48,550 nucleotides of DNA from Candidatus Amesbacteria bacterium (GTDB lineage: Bacteria; Patescibacteriota; Microgenomatia; CAZETR01; Amesbacteraceae), in the NCBI GenBank assembly GCA_027371535.1, contig DAHXMV010000007.1:1-48550 (forward strand), written 5' to 3'. The notes beneath the pieces are model-generated. The model made no database searches and had not been told where the DNA came from. It saw nothing but the letters and a program-made list of their open reading frames with translations. Each line of letters opens with the position of its first letter. The stretch's first letter is position 1. The position numbers and the translations under genes were made by a program. Below are positions 29,889 through 38,232 of the stretch, one piece after another.

Positions 29889-31133
29889 ATGATGCGGAAA
29901 AATATTCTGAAATTATTAAAACAACTGGTGAAGGCAGAGGCAGGAATAGTAATGGCCGGGGTACTGATATTATCCGTCTTTATGTTTTTCCGTTTTGAAT
30001 GGGGAGGGCAACAGTTTACTTATCTGGCAAAAGCTTATCTATCGGGAAAACCCTATTTTTTAGAAAAACCGGGGTCGTGGTGGGATACGGTGCGGGTAGA
30101 TAATAAATATTATTGGCCTTTGGGGCAGTTGCCGGCGGTTATGTTAACTCTGCCAGTAAAAATCTACAGGACAGGATTTTGGCAAGGCTATCTACAACTT
30201 GCCATGTTATTTTTAACGGCAGGGCTGGGTTTTGTGATAGCCAGAAAGGGAGGGTTTCCAAAATGGCATTCGGCAGTTCTGGCTTTTGGATTTTGCTTCG
30301 CTTCGGTTTATCATATGGCAGCGGGGATACCGACCAGTTGGTATATTTCGCATGGATTAGCGGTAGTCTTTATACTGGCGGCATTGGGGGAAAGTCTGAC
30401 AGCTAAAAGATTTTGGGTGATAGGAATATTGATGGCGGCAGTACTGTGGATCAGGTTTACTGCCGGGTTGGGGGTGGTGTACTTTCTGTTTATGGCTTGG
30501 GAGGGTGGGGCGGGGCGATTACAGAAACTGAAAAGAGTGGGGCAGTTGGTGATGCCGTTAGTATTGTCTGTGGTGATGTTTTTAATCTATAACAGGATAA
30601 TTTTCGGCAGCATGTTTAGTAACGGTTATCGGGATGTGAATGCGACTTTTCTGAATGTTCGGGAAAGATTTGAATTGGTAAATTATGGATTGTTTAAGAT
30701 AAAAAACATACCCACTAATTTTTACTACTATTTTATTAAAATGCCCGACCCGATTACTTTAAAGGTAATTTCCTACTGGGGGAGGACATTTATTCTTAAG
30801 CCTCCCTATGTGACAACGGACTATCCGGGTGTGAGTTTTTTTGTTGTGTCACCGGTGTTTTTATATATGTTAAGAGCCAATTTGAAGAAAAAACAAGTGA
30901 TATGGGCGATAGTAACGTCCATAGCAGTGCTGGCGACAATCTTGATGTGGTATTGGCCGGGCTGGGTGCAAACGGGTCCGAGGTATATGATGGATTTACT
31001 GCCATTCCTTTATGTCATACTCCTGGAGAGTTTCCCCGGCAAAAAACTGCCGATTTTTACCCAAGGGCTAATTATAGCCAGCGCTGTTTTCAACTACTAT
31101 CTTCTGATCACAATTTTGCCGGCATTAATGTAG
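29889..31133 (+). CDS. GT-C membrane protein (glycosyltransferase-like)
   Basis: 414 residues from ATG 29889, 15 nt after the tRNA-Ser; upstream reading runs through the tRNA and is rejected. About ten membrane helices. The first outside loop has F-E-W-G-G-Q-Q-F-T-Y-L-A-K-A-Y-L-S-G-K-P-Y-F and later W-W-D-T-V-R-V-D-N-K-Y-Y-W-P-L-G-Q-L-P-A, a family-specific pattern of CPR GT-C proteins. No separate promoter is seen, so it may be read through from the tRNA transcript, which would be an odd tRNA-mRNA fusion needing processing. Confidence 0.65.
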   Translation: MMRKNILKLLKQLVKAEAGIVMAGVLILSVFMFFRFEWGGQQFTYLAKAYLSGKPYFLEKPGSWWDTVRVDNKYYWPLGQLPAVMLTLPVKIYRTGFWQGYLQLAMLFLTAGLGFVIARKGGFPKWHSAVLAFGFCFASVYHMAAGIPTSWYISHGLAVVFILAALGESLTAKRFWVIGILMAAVLWIRFTAGLGVVYFLFMAWEGGAGRLQKLKRVGQLVMPLVLSVVMFLIYNRIIFGSMFSNGYRDVNATFLNVRERFELVNYGLFKIKNIPTNFYYYFIKMPDPITLKVISYWGRTFILKPPYVTTDYPGVSFFVVSPVFLYMLRANLKKKQVIWAIVTSIAVLATILMWYWPGWVQTGPRYMMDLLPFLYVILLESFPGKKLPIFTQGLIIASAVFNYYLLITILPALM

Positions 31134-31171
31134 AGCGTGTGAAGAGGGTAAGTTTTTTGTAAAATACGGCC

Positions 31172-32431
31172 ATGCGGATGAAAACCCTGTCGGTGATCGT
31201 GCCGGTATTTAATGAGGAAAAAACGGTGGGAGGGATTATTTCCAAGTTAGATAAGATAAATCTGGGCAAGCGAAGGAAGGAAATTGTGGTAGTAGATGAC
31301 GGATCGGGCGACGGCAGCGCCGGGATTATCAAAAAATTAAAAATCAAAAATTTAAAATTTATCCGGCATAAAAAGAATCAGGGCAAGGGGGCGGCAATCC
31401 GGACGGCGTTAAAAAAAGCCACCGGTGATTATGTGATCATTCAGGATGCGGATACGGAATACAACCCGGATGAAATAATCAAGCTGGTATCCGCTGCAGA
31501 AAAACAAAATCTACTGGTGGTGTTCGGGTCTAGAGACAAAGAGATTCGGAACAGGTACCTGTATCCGCATTATTATTGGGGATCGAAAATGCTGTGTGTA
31601 ATGTTAAACCTGATGTTCGGGGAAAAATTTACAGATCCGGAAACGTGCTATAAATTAATACAAACGGATTTAATGAGGTTTCTGGAAATTTCCGAGAGAG
31701 GTTTCGGGGTGGAGATGGAAATGGCAGCCAAGATAGCCAGGCTGAAAGTACCTTATGACGAGGTGTCCATAAGCTATCATCCGAGAAGCTTTGCGGAAGG
31801 CAAGAAAATCGGGATGAAGGACGGTTTTGAGGCGATTTTTCTAATCTGGAAATACTGGCAAAGGGATTTACACTTCGGGATAGGTGACAGAATTCTCAGG
31901 CAAATCAGGCTGGGAGAAACGCTGAAATACCTGAATTTTTCAAAAGGAGATGTGGTGGTGGATATGGGCTGCGGGAGGCAGGCCAGTCTGGGGTGGAGAC
32001 TCCGGCCGAAGGTAAAAAGATATCTGGGTTTGGATATGGATGTACCGGCAGTGGGGATGGAAAATATTAACCTGGTAACTGCAGACCTGGACAGGAAGAT
32101 TAAGCTGAATACAGGTTCGGCGGATAAAATTATCGGAGCGGCGATATTTGAGCATTTAAGAAAACCGGAAACTTTCTTAAAAGAATGCCGGAGGATACTT
32201 AAAACCGGAGGGATATTGGCACTAACAACGCCGGCACCGCCCCTGGCTGACCTGATACTGAAAATATGCCTGAAGCTGAAAGTAGTCGCGGCAGATGAAG
32301 TCTATGATCATGTAGGTTATTACAGTCTGAAAAAACTGGGAGAAATGTTGGTAAAAAGCGGTTTTGAATTAGAAAAAACCAAAGGGTTTTTGTTCGGACT
32401 GAACAATCTGATAGTCGCTAAAAAGCCATGA
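31172..32431 (+). CDS. Fusion of GT2 glycosyltransferase and SAM methyltransferase
   Basis: 419 residues. Residues 1-225 are a GT2/DPM1-like domain: L-S-V-I-V-P-V-F-N-E-E-K-T-V, V-V-V-D-D-G-S-G-D-G, N-Q-G-K-G-A-A-I-R and D-A-D-T-E-Y (the D-x-D). Residues about 240-419 are a class I methyltransferase with V-V-V-D-M-G-C-G-R-Q and L-K-T-G-G-I-L-A-L-T-T-P. GT2 enzymes of this type make polyprenyl-phosphate sugars from nucleotide sugars, so this gene may supply donors to the GT-C enzymes around it. TAAAAT lies 6 nt before ATG. It overlaps the next gene by 4 nt (ATGA). An AT-rich low-complexity stretch (31329-31361) encodes K-K-L-K-I-K-N-L-K. Confidence 0.88.
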   Translation: MRMKTLSVIVPVFNEEKTVGGIISKLDKINLGKRRKEIVVVDDGSGDGSAGIIKKLKIKNLKFIRHKKNQGKGAAIRTALKKATGDYVIIQDADTEYNPDEIIKLVSAAEKQNLLVVFGSRDKEIRNRYLYPHYYWGSKMLCVMLNLMFGEKFTDPETCYKLIQTDLMRFLEISERGFGVEMEMAAKIARLKVPYDEVSISYHPRSFAEGKKIGMKDGFEAIFLIWKYWQRDLHFGIGDRILRQIRLGETLKYLNFSKGDVVVDMGCGRQASLGWRLRPKVKRYLGLDMDVPAVGMENINLVTADLDRKIKLNTGSADKIIGAAIFEHLRKPETFLKECRRILKTGGILALTTPAPPLADLILKICLKLKVVAADEVYDHVGYYSLKKLGEMLVKSGFELEKTKGFLFGLNNLIVAKKP

Positions 32432-33567
32432 AGATTTATACGAAAATATTTCTCGGGGTGTGGATTATGGTATTGGTATATTTTACTTATACCGGGGCAA
32501 TTTCAAAGCCGACTGAGGGTGATAGTCTGGCCTACCACATACCGATTGCGAAAAATATTGCAGCGGGAAGGATTTTTGAGTTTTACGGAACGGGCAACCC
32601 GTTCCGATTATGGTTTTATCCGGCGATGGGGGAAACATTATTGGCCGGATTTATAAAGCTCGGGTTGCCATTGAACCTGTTTAACGTATCTGGCTGGCTG
32701 GCCCTGTCGGGCTCGGTTTATTTATTGGGAATGAGAAAGAGGTTGGGCAGGGAAGCGGCAATCATAATTGCTGTTGCTGTAGCGATGTGGCCATCGGTAA
32801 TCAGGCTTTTACCCAACCAGACAGTAGATATCTGGCTGGCGGTGTGGTTTACGGCAACTCTGGTACTGTGGGAGAAAAAATTTAAGAACAGGAAGGACTG
32901 GATGTGGCTGGGAGTCTACATGGGGCTTTTGGTGGGCATGAAATATTCAGGCCCGCTATTTGGGTTAATATTATTTTTGGTTTATCACCGGGAGTGGCTG
33001 AAAGATACGGGCAAATCAAAATATCTATGGCCGGGGTTGGTAATCATCGGAGGTTTCTGGTACGGCCGGAATTGGATAATAACAGGGGATCCCTTTTACC
33101 CCGGGGCTTTTTTGTGGTGGAGAGGAGACATAACTTATCACCTGCAAGACTGGAAAACGTGGATGACAATTTTTCAACATAAAGGCGGGGTGGAAGTTTT
33201 TGTTTCTGCCTTATTTTCAGAATTTTTGATCTGGCCGGTACTGCTTTTTCTGCCTTTTGTCAGACGGGACAGGCTGGCTATAACGGGTATTTTGTGTTTT
33301 GCCGCATATCTTGTTTTGCCATCATGGCCAGTGAACACAGTATCAGACCTGCGGTATACATATCCGGCATTTATACCTCTGTTATTGTCGGGATGGGTAT
33401 GGATAAGAGAGCAGAGGAGAGAAGAGTTGATGATGACAGCTGCCGGCTTATGCATCGTTGCAGAACTGACACAATTGGATTACAAACCGAAACTTTTTGT
33501 GATACTGATATTGGCATGCGTGTATATTCTTAATTTTCAATTTTCAAAAAATACTTTAAGTTCATAA
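32428..33567 (+). CDS. GT-C membrane glycosyltransferase-like protein
   Basis: 379 residues, about nine to ten helices. The first loop has A-I-S-K-P-T-E-G-D-S-L-A-Y-H-I-P-I-A-K-N-I-A, the G-D-(S/A)-x-x-Y-H pattern of GT39/GT83-like enzymes, followed by N-P-F-R-L-W-F-Y-P. The start overlaps the GT2-methyltransferase by ATGA, so the two are translationally coupled and likely work as a donor-synthesis/transfer pair. The last residues (L-N-F-Q-F-S-K-N-T-L) derive from an AT-rich repeat. Confidence 0.72.
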   Translation: MKIYTKIFLGVWIMVLVYFTYTGAISKPTEGDSLAYHIPIAKNIAAGRIFEFYGTGNPFRLWFYPAMGETLLAGFIKLGLPLNLFNVSGWLALSGSVYLLGMRKRLGREAAIIIAVAVAMWPSVIRLLPNQTVDIWLAVWFTATLVLWEKKFKNRKDWMWLGVYMGLLVGMKYSGPLFGLILFLVYHREWLKDTGKSKYLWPGLVIIGGFWYGRNWIITGDPFYPGAFLWWRGDITYHLQDWKTWMTIFQHKGGVEVFVSALFSEFLIWPVLLFLPFVRRDRLAITGILCFAAYLVLPSWPVNTVSDLRYTYPAFIPLLLSGWVWIREQRREELMMTAAGLCIVAELTQLDYKPKLFVILILACVYILNFQFSKNTLSS

Positions 33568-33568
33568 T

Positions 33569-35197
33569 TTGCAAGTGATAAGAAAATTATTACCGGTTTT
33601 GATAATAGTTTCAGTAGCGCTGGGGAGTGTATGGCCGATGGTGAAATGCTTGTCCTGTGTGGCGGATTTTGGCAGGGACGGATGGTTAATTAACTGGATT
33701 ATTAATACTTCCGGTAAAAATATATACGGGTTACATTCGGGTGATATCACACATATTTTTGACGGGGGTATTTTTTATCCATATAGACATGTATTGGCCT
33801 ATTCTGAAATGTTTTTTATAACTGCTTTATGGACCTACCCGATTGGTTTCTGGATACAGAACCCCGGGATTGTTTCAGGGCTGGCGCTGGTTTCGGGACA
33901 GCTTTTGACTTGTCTGATAATTTATAAATGGTGGAAAAAAATGTCCGGAAACGGGTGGGCAGCAATGATTGGTACTTTGGCTTTTGGTCTGTCGCGGATC
34001 AGGTTTGAATATCAGGTGCATCTGCAGATGTGGAGCATGCAGTACTGGCTTTTGGGAACATATCTCGTTTGGAGTTATTTTACCGACCGGAAAAGTTGGA
34101 AACTTTTTTTGGGATTCGGAGTACTGGGATTACAGGTGTGGGAGAGCCTGCTGCCTATATATTTTGCAGGTGTTGTGTTGGGTGTAAATTTTATTTTTTA
34201 TCATAAACTGTTAATTTTTAATAAATTTGAATTTTTGAGAAAATTGATTGCGGCAACGCTTCTGGGTGGAATGATAGCAATGCCGCCACTCTTAACTTAT
34301 CTGGGGGTAGGAAGGGAGTTTAATTTCCAGAGATCAATAAGGGAAGCAGCCAATAACAGCCTGGCTATAAACGATATTTGGAAAGAATTTGCCAGCCCGG
34401 GATTGTATATATTGCTGCTAATTGCAGCAGTCCAAATTACAAATCACAAATTTCAAATCACAGAAGAAAATGGCCGGAATATGAAGTGGTTGGGATTGGT
34501 AATGTTAGCGAGCCTGATTTTGGCTTTCGGGCCGGTGGTGAAATGGGGGACTAAAACGGTAAAAATCGGTGGGAAAATTCCGGTACCATTACCATATGCG
34601 GCGGCTTATTATGTGATACCCGGATTCGGGGCACTCAGGACTCCTTCGAGGTGGATCTGGGTATCAGGATGGGCGGCCTCGGGCCTGATAGCAATAGCTA
34701 TAAGTAAAATCCAAATCGCAAATCACAAATCACACATTTTGGGGATTTTGGGTTGTGTGACGGTGGCGGTGGCCGGGGGGACGGGGATTACCAGAGTGAG
34801 GGCGTTGCCTACTCCGGGTCAGGCACCCGAGGTGTACAAGTGGCTGGGCAGTCAGCCGGGAAAGGTAATGGTGATATTACCGATGGCCGAGCAGGAGTGG
34901 GAAATGGAGAGGTTACCTGATATTTTTGTTCATAATAAAATGACCCTCAACGGCTATTCGGGTTTTTATCCGCCTGACCAGGCGGATTTGGGGAAAGAAC
35001 TGACTGAGAGTTTTCCGGATAATAAGACCATGAAGGAGATGAAAGACTTAAAAGTAAATTGGGTGGTGGTGGATAAGAAAATGTACAATGAAGAATGTAA
35101 AATTTATAATGAAAATTGCGGAAGATTGGAGTTAATTGAAAAGACAGCCGGGGATAAAAAATGGGAAGATAAGGACTGGGCAGTCTATGAAATATAA
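33569..35197 (+). CDS. YfhO/GT-C-like membrane protein, copy A
   Basis: 542 residues, about eleven helices plus an outside C-terminal domain. It is a paralog of 36628-38220: both have G-I-F-Y-P or N-I-F-Y-P in the first loop, R-L-R-F/IRFEYQVHLQMW-type motifs, S-I-R-E-A-A-N and a G-P-V-x-K-W ... V-I-P-G-F block. The start is TTG 33569 or GTG 33575, two nt after the previous stop. Two SQITN-type repeats (34431-34463 and 34709-34740) lie in loops, and another AT-rich repeat near 35079-35117 encodes M-Y-N-E-E-C-K-I-Y-N-E-N-C. It overlaps the DUF4012 gene by 11 nt. Confidence 0.68.
   Translation: MQVIRKLLPVLIIVSVALGSVWPMVKCLSCVADFGRDGWLINWIINTSGKNIYGLHSGDITHIFDGGIFYPYRHVLAYSEMFFITALWTYPIGFWIQNPGIVSGLALVSGQLLTCLIIYKWWKKMSGNGWAAMIGTLAFGLSRIRFEYQVHLQMWSMQYWLLGTYLVWSYFTDRKSWKLFLGFGVLGLQVWESLLPIYFAGVVLGVNFIFYHKLLIFNKFEFLRKLIAATLLGGMIAMPPLLTYLGVGREFNFQRSIREAANNSLAINDIWKEFASPGLYILLLIAAVQITNHKFQITEENGRNMKWLGLVMLASLILAFGPVVKWGTKTVKIGGKIPVPLPYAAAYYVIPGFGALRTPSRWIWVSGWAASGLIAIAISKIQIANHKSHILGILGCVTVAVAGGTGITRVRALPTPGQAPEVYKWLGSQPGKVMVILPMAEQEWEMERLPDIFVHNKMTLNGYSGFYPPDQADLGKELTESFPDNKTMKEMKDLKVNWVVVDKKMYNEECKIYNENCGRLELIEKTAGDKKWEDKDWAVYEI
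34431..34463 (+). repeat. In-frame CAAATTACAAATCACAAAT repeat
   Basis: The repeat encodes Q-I-T-N-H-K-F-Q-I-T in a loop of the membrane protein at 33569-35197. Confidence 0.7.
34709..34740 (+). repeat. In-frame CAAATCGCAAATCACAAATCAC repeat
   Basis: A second copy in the same gene, encoding Q-I-A-N-H-K-S-H-I. Confidence 0.65.
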
Positions 35198-36626
35198 AAG
35201 GCTTTCCATTTGGGTAATTTTTTCGGGAGCAGTGATTGTGGGTTTGTTGGGGCTAGGCGGAGGGTGCACAGCGGCAGGATTTAAAATGGCAGGAGGAGTA
35301 CTTGATAACCGGGCTGATATTTTTAACCGATGGTACCCGGCAGTCAAATGGTGTACCAACGGGCTGCCGTTTTTGGGCAGGCTGAAAGAGATTTTGGACG
35401 GAAAATATATTGTTTTGTTACAGAACAATACCGAACTGCGGCCGACGGGAGGATTTATGGGCAGTTATGCCAGACTAAATTTTAGTCAGGGAGTAATGAC
35501 TGATTATGCAGTAGCCGATATCTATCAGCCGGACGGCCAGCTGCCCGGACATGTGGAACCGCCATATCCGGTGCAGGAATCTTTTAAGCAGGGCTGGTGG
35601 AAATTAAGGGACAGTAACTGGGATCCGGATTTTGCTACGGCAGCCGCAACCATTAAGTGGTTTATGGAACAGGGGGGAGAGGGGAATATCAAGGGAATTG
35701 CAGCGGTGAATCTGGAGCTACTGAAAAAATGGCTGTCGATATTGGGCGGAGTGAAGGTGATAACTTACGGGGAGACGGTGACGGACAAGAATTTGTACAG
35801 CCTGGCACAAAGTTATGCGGAAACCAGAACGGACGGAGATAAAACCGAGAAAAGAAACTTTTTGGGAGCAGTGGGGGCGGCGGTAATGGAAAAAACCAGG
35901 GGAGCGGGGGTGATAAAACTGGCCCGGCTGGCGGGTATGCTGGTGAACGAGCTTAACAACCGGCAAATGATGTTGTGGTCATCTGACGGAAAAGCCCAGG
36001 CGGATATTGAAAGAATGAGGTGGGATGGGGAATTGGCTTCGGGATGGGATAAGAGCGGGGATTATTTATATGTGGTGGATACGAATCTGGGGGCAAATAA
36101 AGCCGATTGTTGCATCGACCGCGGGGTAACACAGGATGTGGAGGCCAGTGTATCCGGAGCCACGGACCAGGTGATAACTGTGACCAGAAAGAACAATAAT
36201 CTGCCGGCCCAGGTAAAGCCGCCGGTGTCATGGGGCAGTGATTATAATGATTATGTGAGGGTGGTGGCGGCAAAAACCGGAGTAGATATTAGTAATGTAA
36301 CGGTGAACGGAAGAATTTTGAGGAGGGCAACAGCTGAGGATTTTTCCATCCCTAATTCACAAAGACAGTCGGAGTCGGCGGATATGTATAATGTGGAGGA
36401 TAAAGGTGACTGGCAAATAATCGGTTTCTGGATGTATGTAAAGGCGGGTGAGGCAGGAGAGGCACAAATACATCTGGCGAGCCGGCGCAACAAACAGGGA
36501 GAGTTTAAAGAGTGGCTGGTCCGGCAGCCGGGGACTAACAGCTTAGCCTACAATCTGACAGTGAACGGAAAGATAATTAAAAACGGAATGATTGAAAAAC
36601 AGCAATATATAGTAACCAATTACTAA
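35187..36626 (+). CDS. DUF4012-family secreted/anchored protein
   Basis: 479 residues from ATG 35187, which overlaps the upstream gene by 11 nt. One N-terminal membrane helix or signal (about 8-30, ending G-G-G-C-T) precedes a large outside part. The DUF4012 signature is clear: Y-I-V-L-L-Q-N-N-T-E-L-R-P-T-G-G-F-M-G-S-Y, followed by Y-Q-P-D-G-Q-L-P-G-H-V-E-P-P and R-D-S-N-W-D-P-D-F. DUF4012 proteins occur in cell-wall-polymer and CPR surface loci; the D-S-N-W-D-P-D region resembles LytR-CpsA-Psr-type phosphotransferases, which suggests glycopolymer attachment, but that is not proven. It lies between two paralogous membrane transferases and probably belongs to the same complex. Confidence 0.88.
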   Translation: MKYKRLSIWVIFSGAVIVGLLGLGGGCTAAGFKMAGGVLDNRADIFNRWYPAVKWCTNGLPFLGRLKEILDGKYIVLLQNNTELRPTGGFMGSYARLNFSQGVMTDYAVADIYQPDGQLPGHVEPPYPVQESFKQGWWKLRDSNWDPDFATAAATIKWFMEQGGEGNIKGIAAVNLELLKKWLSILGGVKVITYGETVTDKNLYSLAQSYAETRTDGDKTEKRNFLGAVGAAVMEKTRGAGVIKLARLAGMLVNELNNRQMMLWSSDGKAQADIERMRWDGELASGWDKSGDYLYVVDTNLGANKADCCIDRGVTQDVEASVSGATDQVITVTRKNNNLPAQVKPPVSWGSDYNDYVRVVAAKTGVDISNVTVNGRILRRATAEDFSIPNSQRQSESADMYNVEDKGDWQIIGFWMYVKAGEAGEAQIHLASRRNKQGEFKEWLVRQPGTNSLAYNLTVNGKIIKNGMIEKQQYIVTNY

Positions 36627-36627
36627 T

Positions 36628-38220
36628 ATGAGAAAGGGGTGGCAGCTGATATTTTTAGTGTGGATACTGGCCGGGTGGAGTATTTGGCCGGTACTTTCTC
36701 ATCCGGCAGCAGCTTTCAGATACGGAGGGGATGACGGAATTATTACCTGGCAGATCAACCAGACAATTCAAAAAATTCCCAATCATTTAGAGGATTTGTT
36801 TTCGGGAAATATTTTTTATCCGGATAAATACACGGGGGCATTTCATATGTTACTGGTACCAACAGCCGTTATGGGTTATCTACCAGTAAAACTGACGGGC
36901 AATCCGGCGGCGGCATACAACACGGGAGAGACAGTGGCGCAATTTTTAACCGTAACGGTAATTTTTTTATGGTTTTATGAATTGACCGGTGACTGGTGGG
37001 CGGCGTTTGCGGGGACAGAAGCAATGGCCTTCAGCCAGATAAGGTGGTACTTTCAGATAGACCTGCATATGTGGGCCATGCAATGGATGCTATTTTCATT
37101 GTGGATGGTGTGGAGATATACCAGAAACCAAAAAGTCTGGCAGCTATATGCAGCCGGGGGTTTTCTGGGGCTGCAGATCTGGGAAAGTATTTATCAGGCG
37201 GGATGGTTTTGGCTGGCCGCCGTAATTTTGGTTTATCCGAAACTGAGGCTATTCAAGAAGGATCTAAAACATCTGGCGATAATCGGGGCAGGAATATTAT
37301 TATTTATTTCCCCGGTAATTTCCGTGTACTGGAAGATTTATAAATTATATGGTTTCGGGGGATCAATCCGGGAAGCGGCAAATTTTGCCATGAGCGGGAA
37401 TGATTTATGGGGGAAATTCTTAAGCCCGGGATTGTACATAGCATTTCTGATATGCGGATATTTAGTTGTCAAATCTCAAATAACAAATCACAAACTACAA
37501 ACAAAGATTTTTAAAGGAGAGTCAAAAAGGTTTATAATTTTGGCAGTGGCGGGGTTGGTGCTGGCGTTGGGACCGGTTTTAAAATGGCATGATCAGACGG
37601 TTAAGATTTTCGGGAGATGGTTTTTACCCCTACCGTACGGAATAATTTATTATCTGATTCCCGGATTTTCGGTTTTGCGAAGCGTCCACCGGTTTATCTG
37701 GCTGACAGCTTTCGGGATGGCGGGATTGATTTCCATATGGGCGGCGAAGATAAAATCCGGGAGAAAATGGCTGGTAATCGGGGTGCTGATTCCGGTGGTA
37801 ATAGCCGGGGGGACCGGAATGCCGTCAATGGGGAGATGGCCTGATGTTAAGGACTATCCGGAGGTGTATAAATGGTTGAAGCTACAGTCCGGACAGGTAA
37901 TTTTGGAATATCCGGTGTATCTGCCTGCTGATGACAGATTGCAAAGAGAAGCTTTCAGGATGGTTTACAGTTTGTGGCACGGGAAAAAATTAATTTACGG
38001 GGCCAGCGGGTATTTACCGCCTGAACGCGGAAAACTGATCGGAGAGATAGCCAATAATTACCCGGATGGGATTTTGGACCGGAAACTGAAAGAATTAGGT
38101 ACAAATTATGTGGTGGTGCATAAAGACGAAACGACGCGGGAAAAATTGGCGGTATTTGACGAAGATAAAGATCTGAAGAAAGTATGGGAAGATCCGAAAT
38201 CCGTCGTATATGCTTTGTGA
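36628..38220 (+). CDS. YfhO/GT-C-like membrane protein, copy B
   Basis: 530 residues, paralog of 33569-35197 with the same motif order (Y-G-G-D-D-G-I-I-T-W-Q-I-N, N-I-F-Y-P-D-K-Y, F-G-G-S-I-R-E-A-A-N-F, L-S-P-G-L-Y-I, P-L-P-Y-G-I-I-Y-Y-L-I-P-G-F). About eleven helices and a C-terminal outside domain. It begins 1 nt after the DUF4012 stop. An SQITN-type insertion (37469-37504) lies in a loop at the same relative position as in copy A, right after the conserved L-Y-I helix, so the insertion may predate the duplication or mark a tolerant site. Confidence 0.7.
   Translation: MRKGWQLIFLVWILAGWSIWPVLSHPAAAFRYGGDDGIITWQINQTIQKIPNHLEDLFSGNIFYPDKYTGAFHMLLVPTAVMGYLPVKLTGNPAAAYNTGETVAQFLTVTVIFLWFYELTGDWWAAFAGTEAMAFSQIRWYFQIDLHMWAMQWMLFSLWMVWRYTRNQKVWQLYAAGGFLGLQIWESIYQAGWFWLAAVILVYPKLRLFKKDLKHLAIIGAGILLFISPVISVYWKIYKLYGFGGSIREAANFAMSGNDLWGKFLSPGLYIAFLICGYLVVKSQITNHKLQTKIFKGESKRFIILAVAGLVLALGPVLKWHDQTVKIFGRWFLPLPYGIIYYLIPGFSVLRSVHRFIWLTAFGMAGLISIWAAKIKSGRKWLVIGVLIPVVIAGGTGMPSMGRWPDVKDYPEVYKWLKLQSGQVILEYPVYLPADDRLQREAFRMVYSLWHGKKLIYGASGYLPPERGKLIGEIANNYPDGILDRKLKELGTNYVVVHKDETTREKLAVFDEDKDLKKVWEDPKSVVYAL
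37469..37504 (+). repeat. In-frame SQITN-type repeat
   Basis: CAAATCTCAAATAACAAATCACAAACTACAA-type units encode S-Q-I-T-N-H-K-L-Q-T. Confidence 0.68.
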
Positions 38221-38232
38221 TATTATGCGGGT

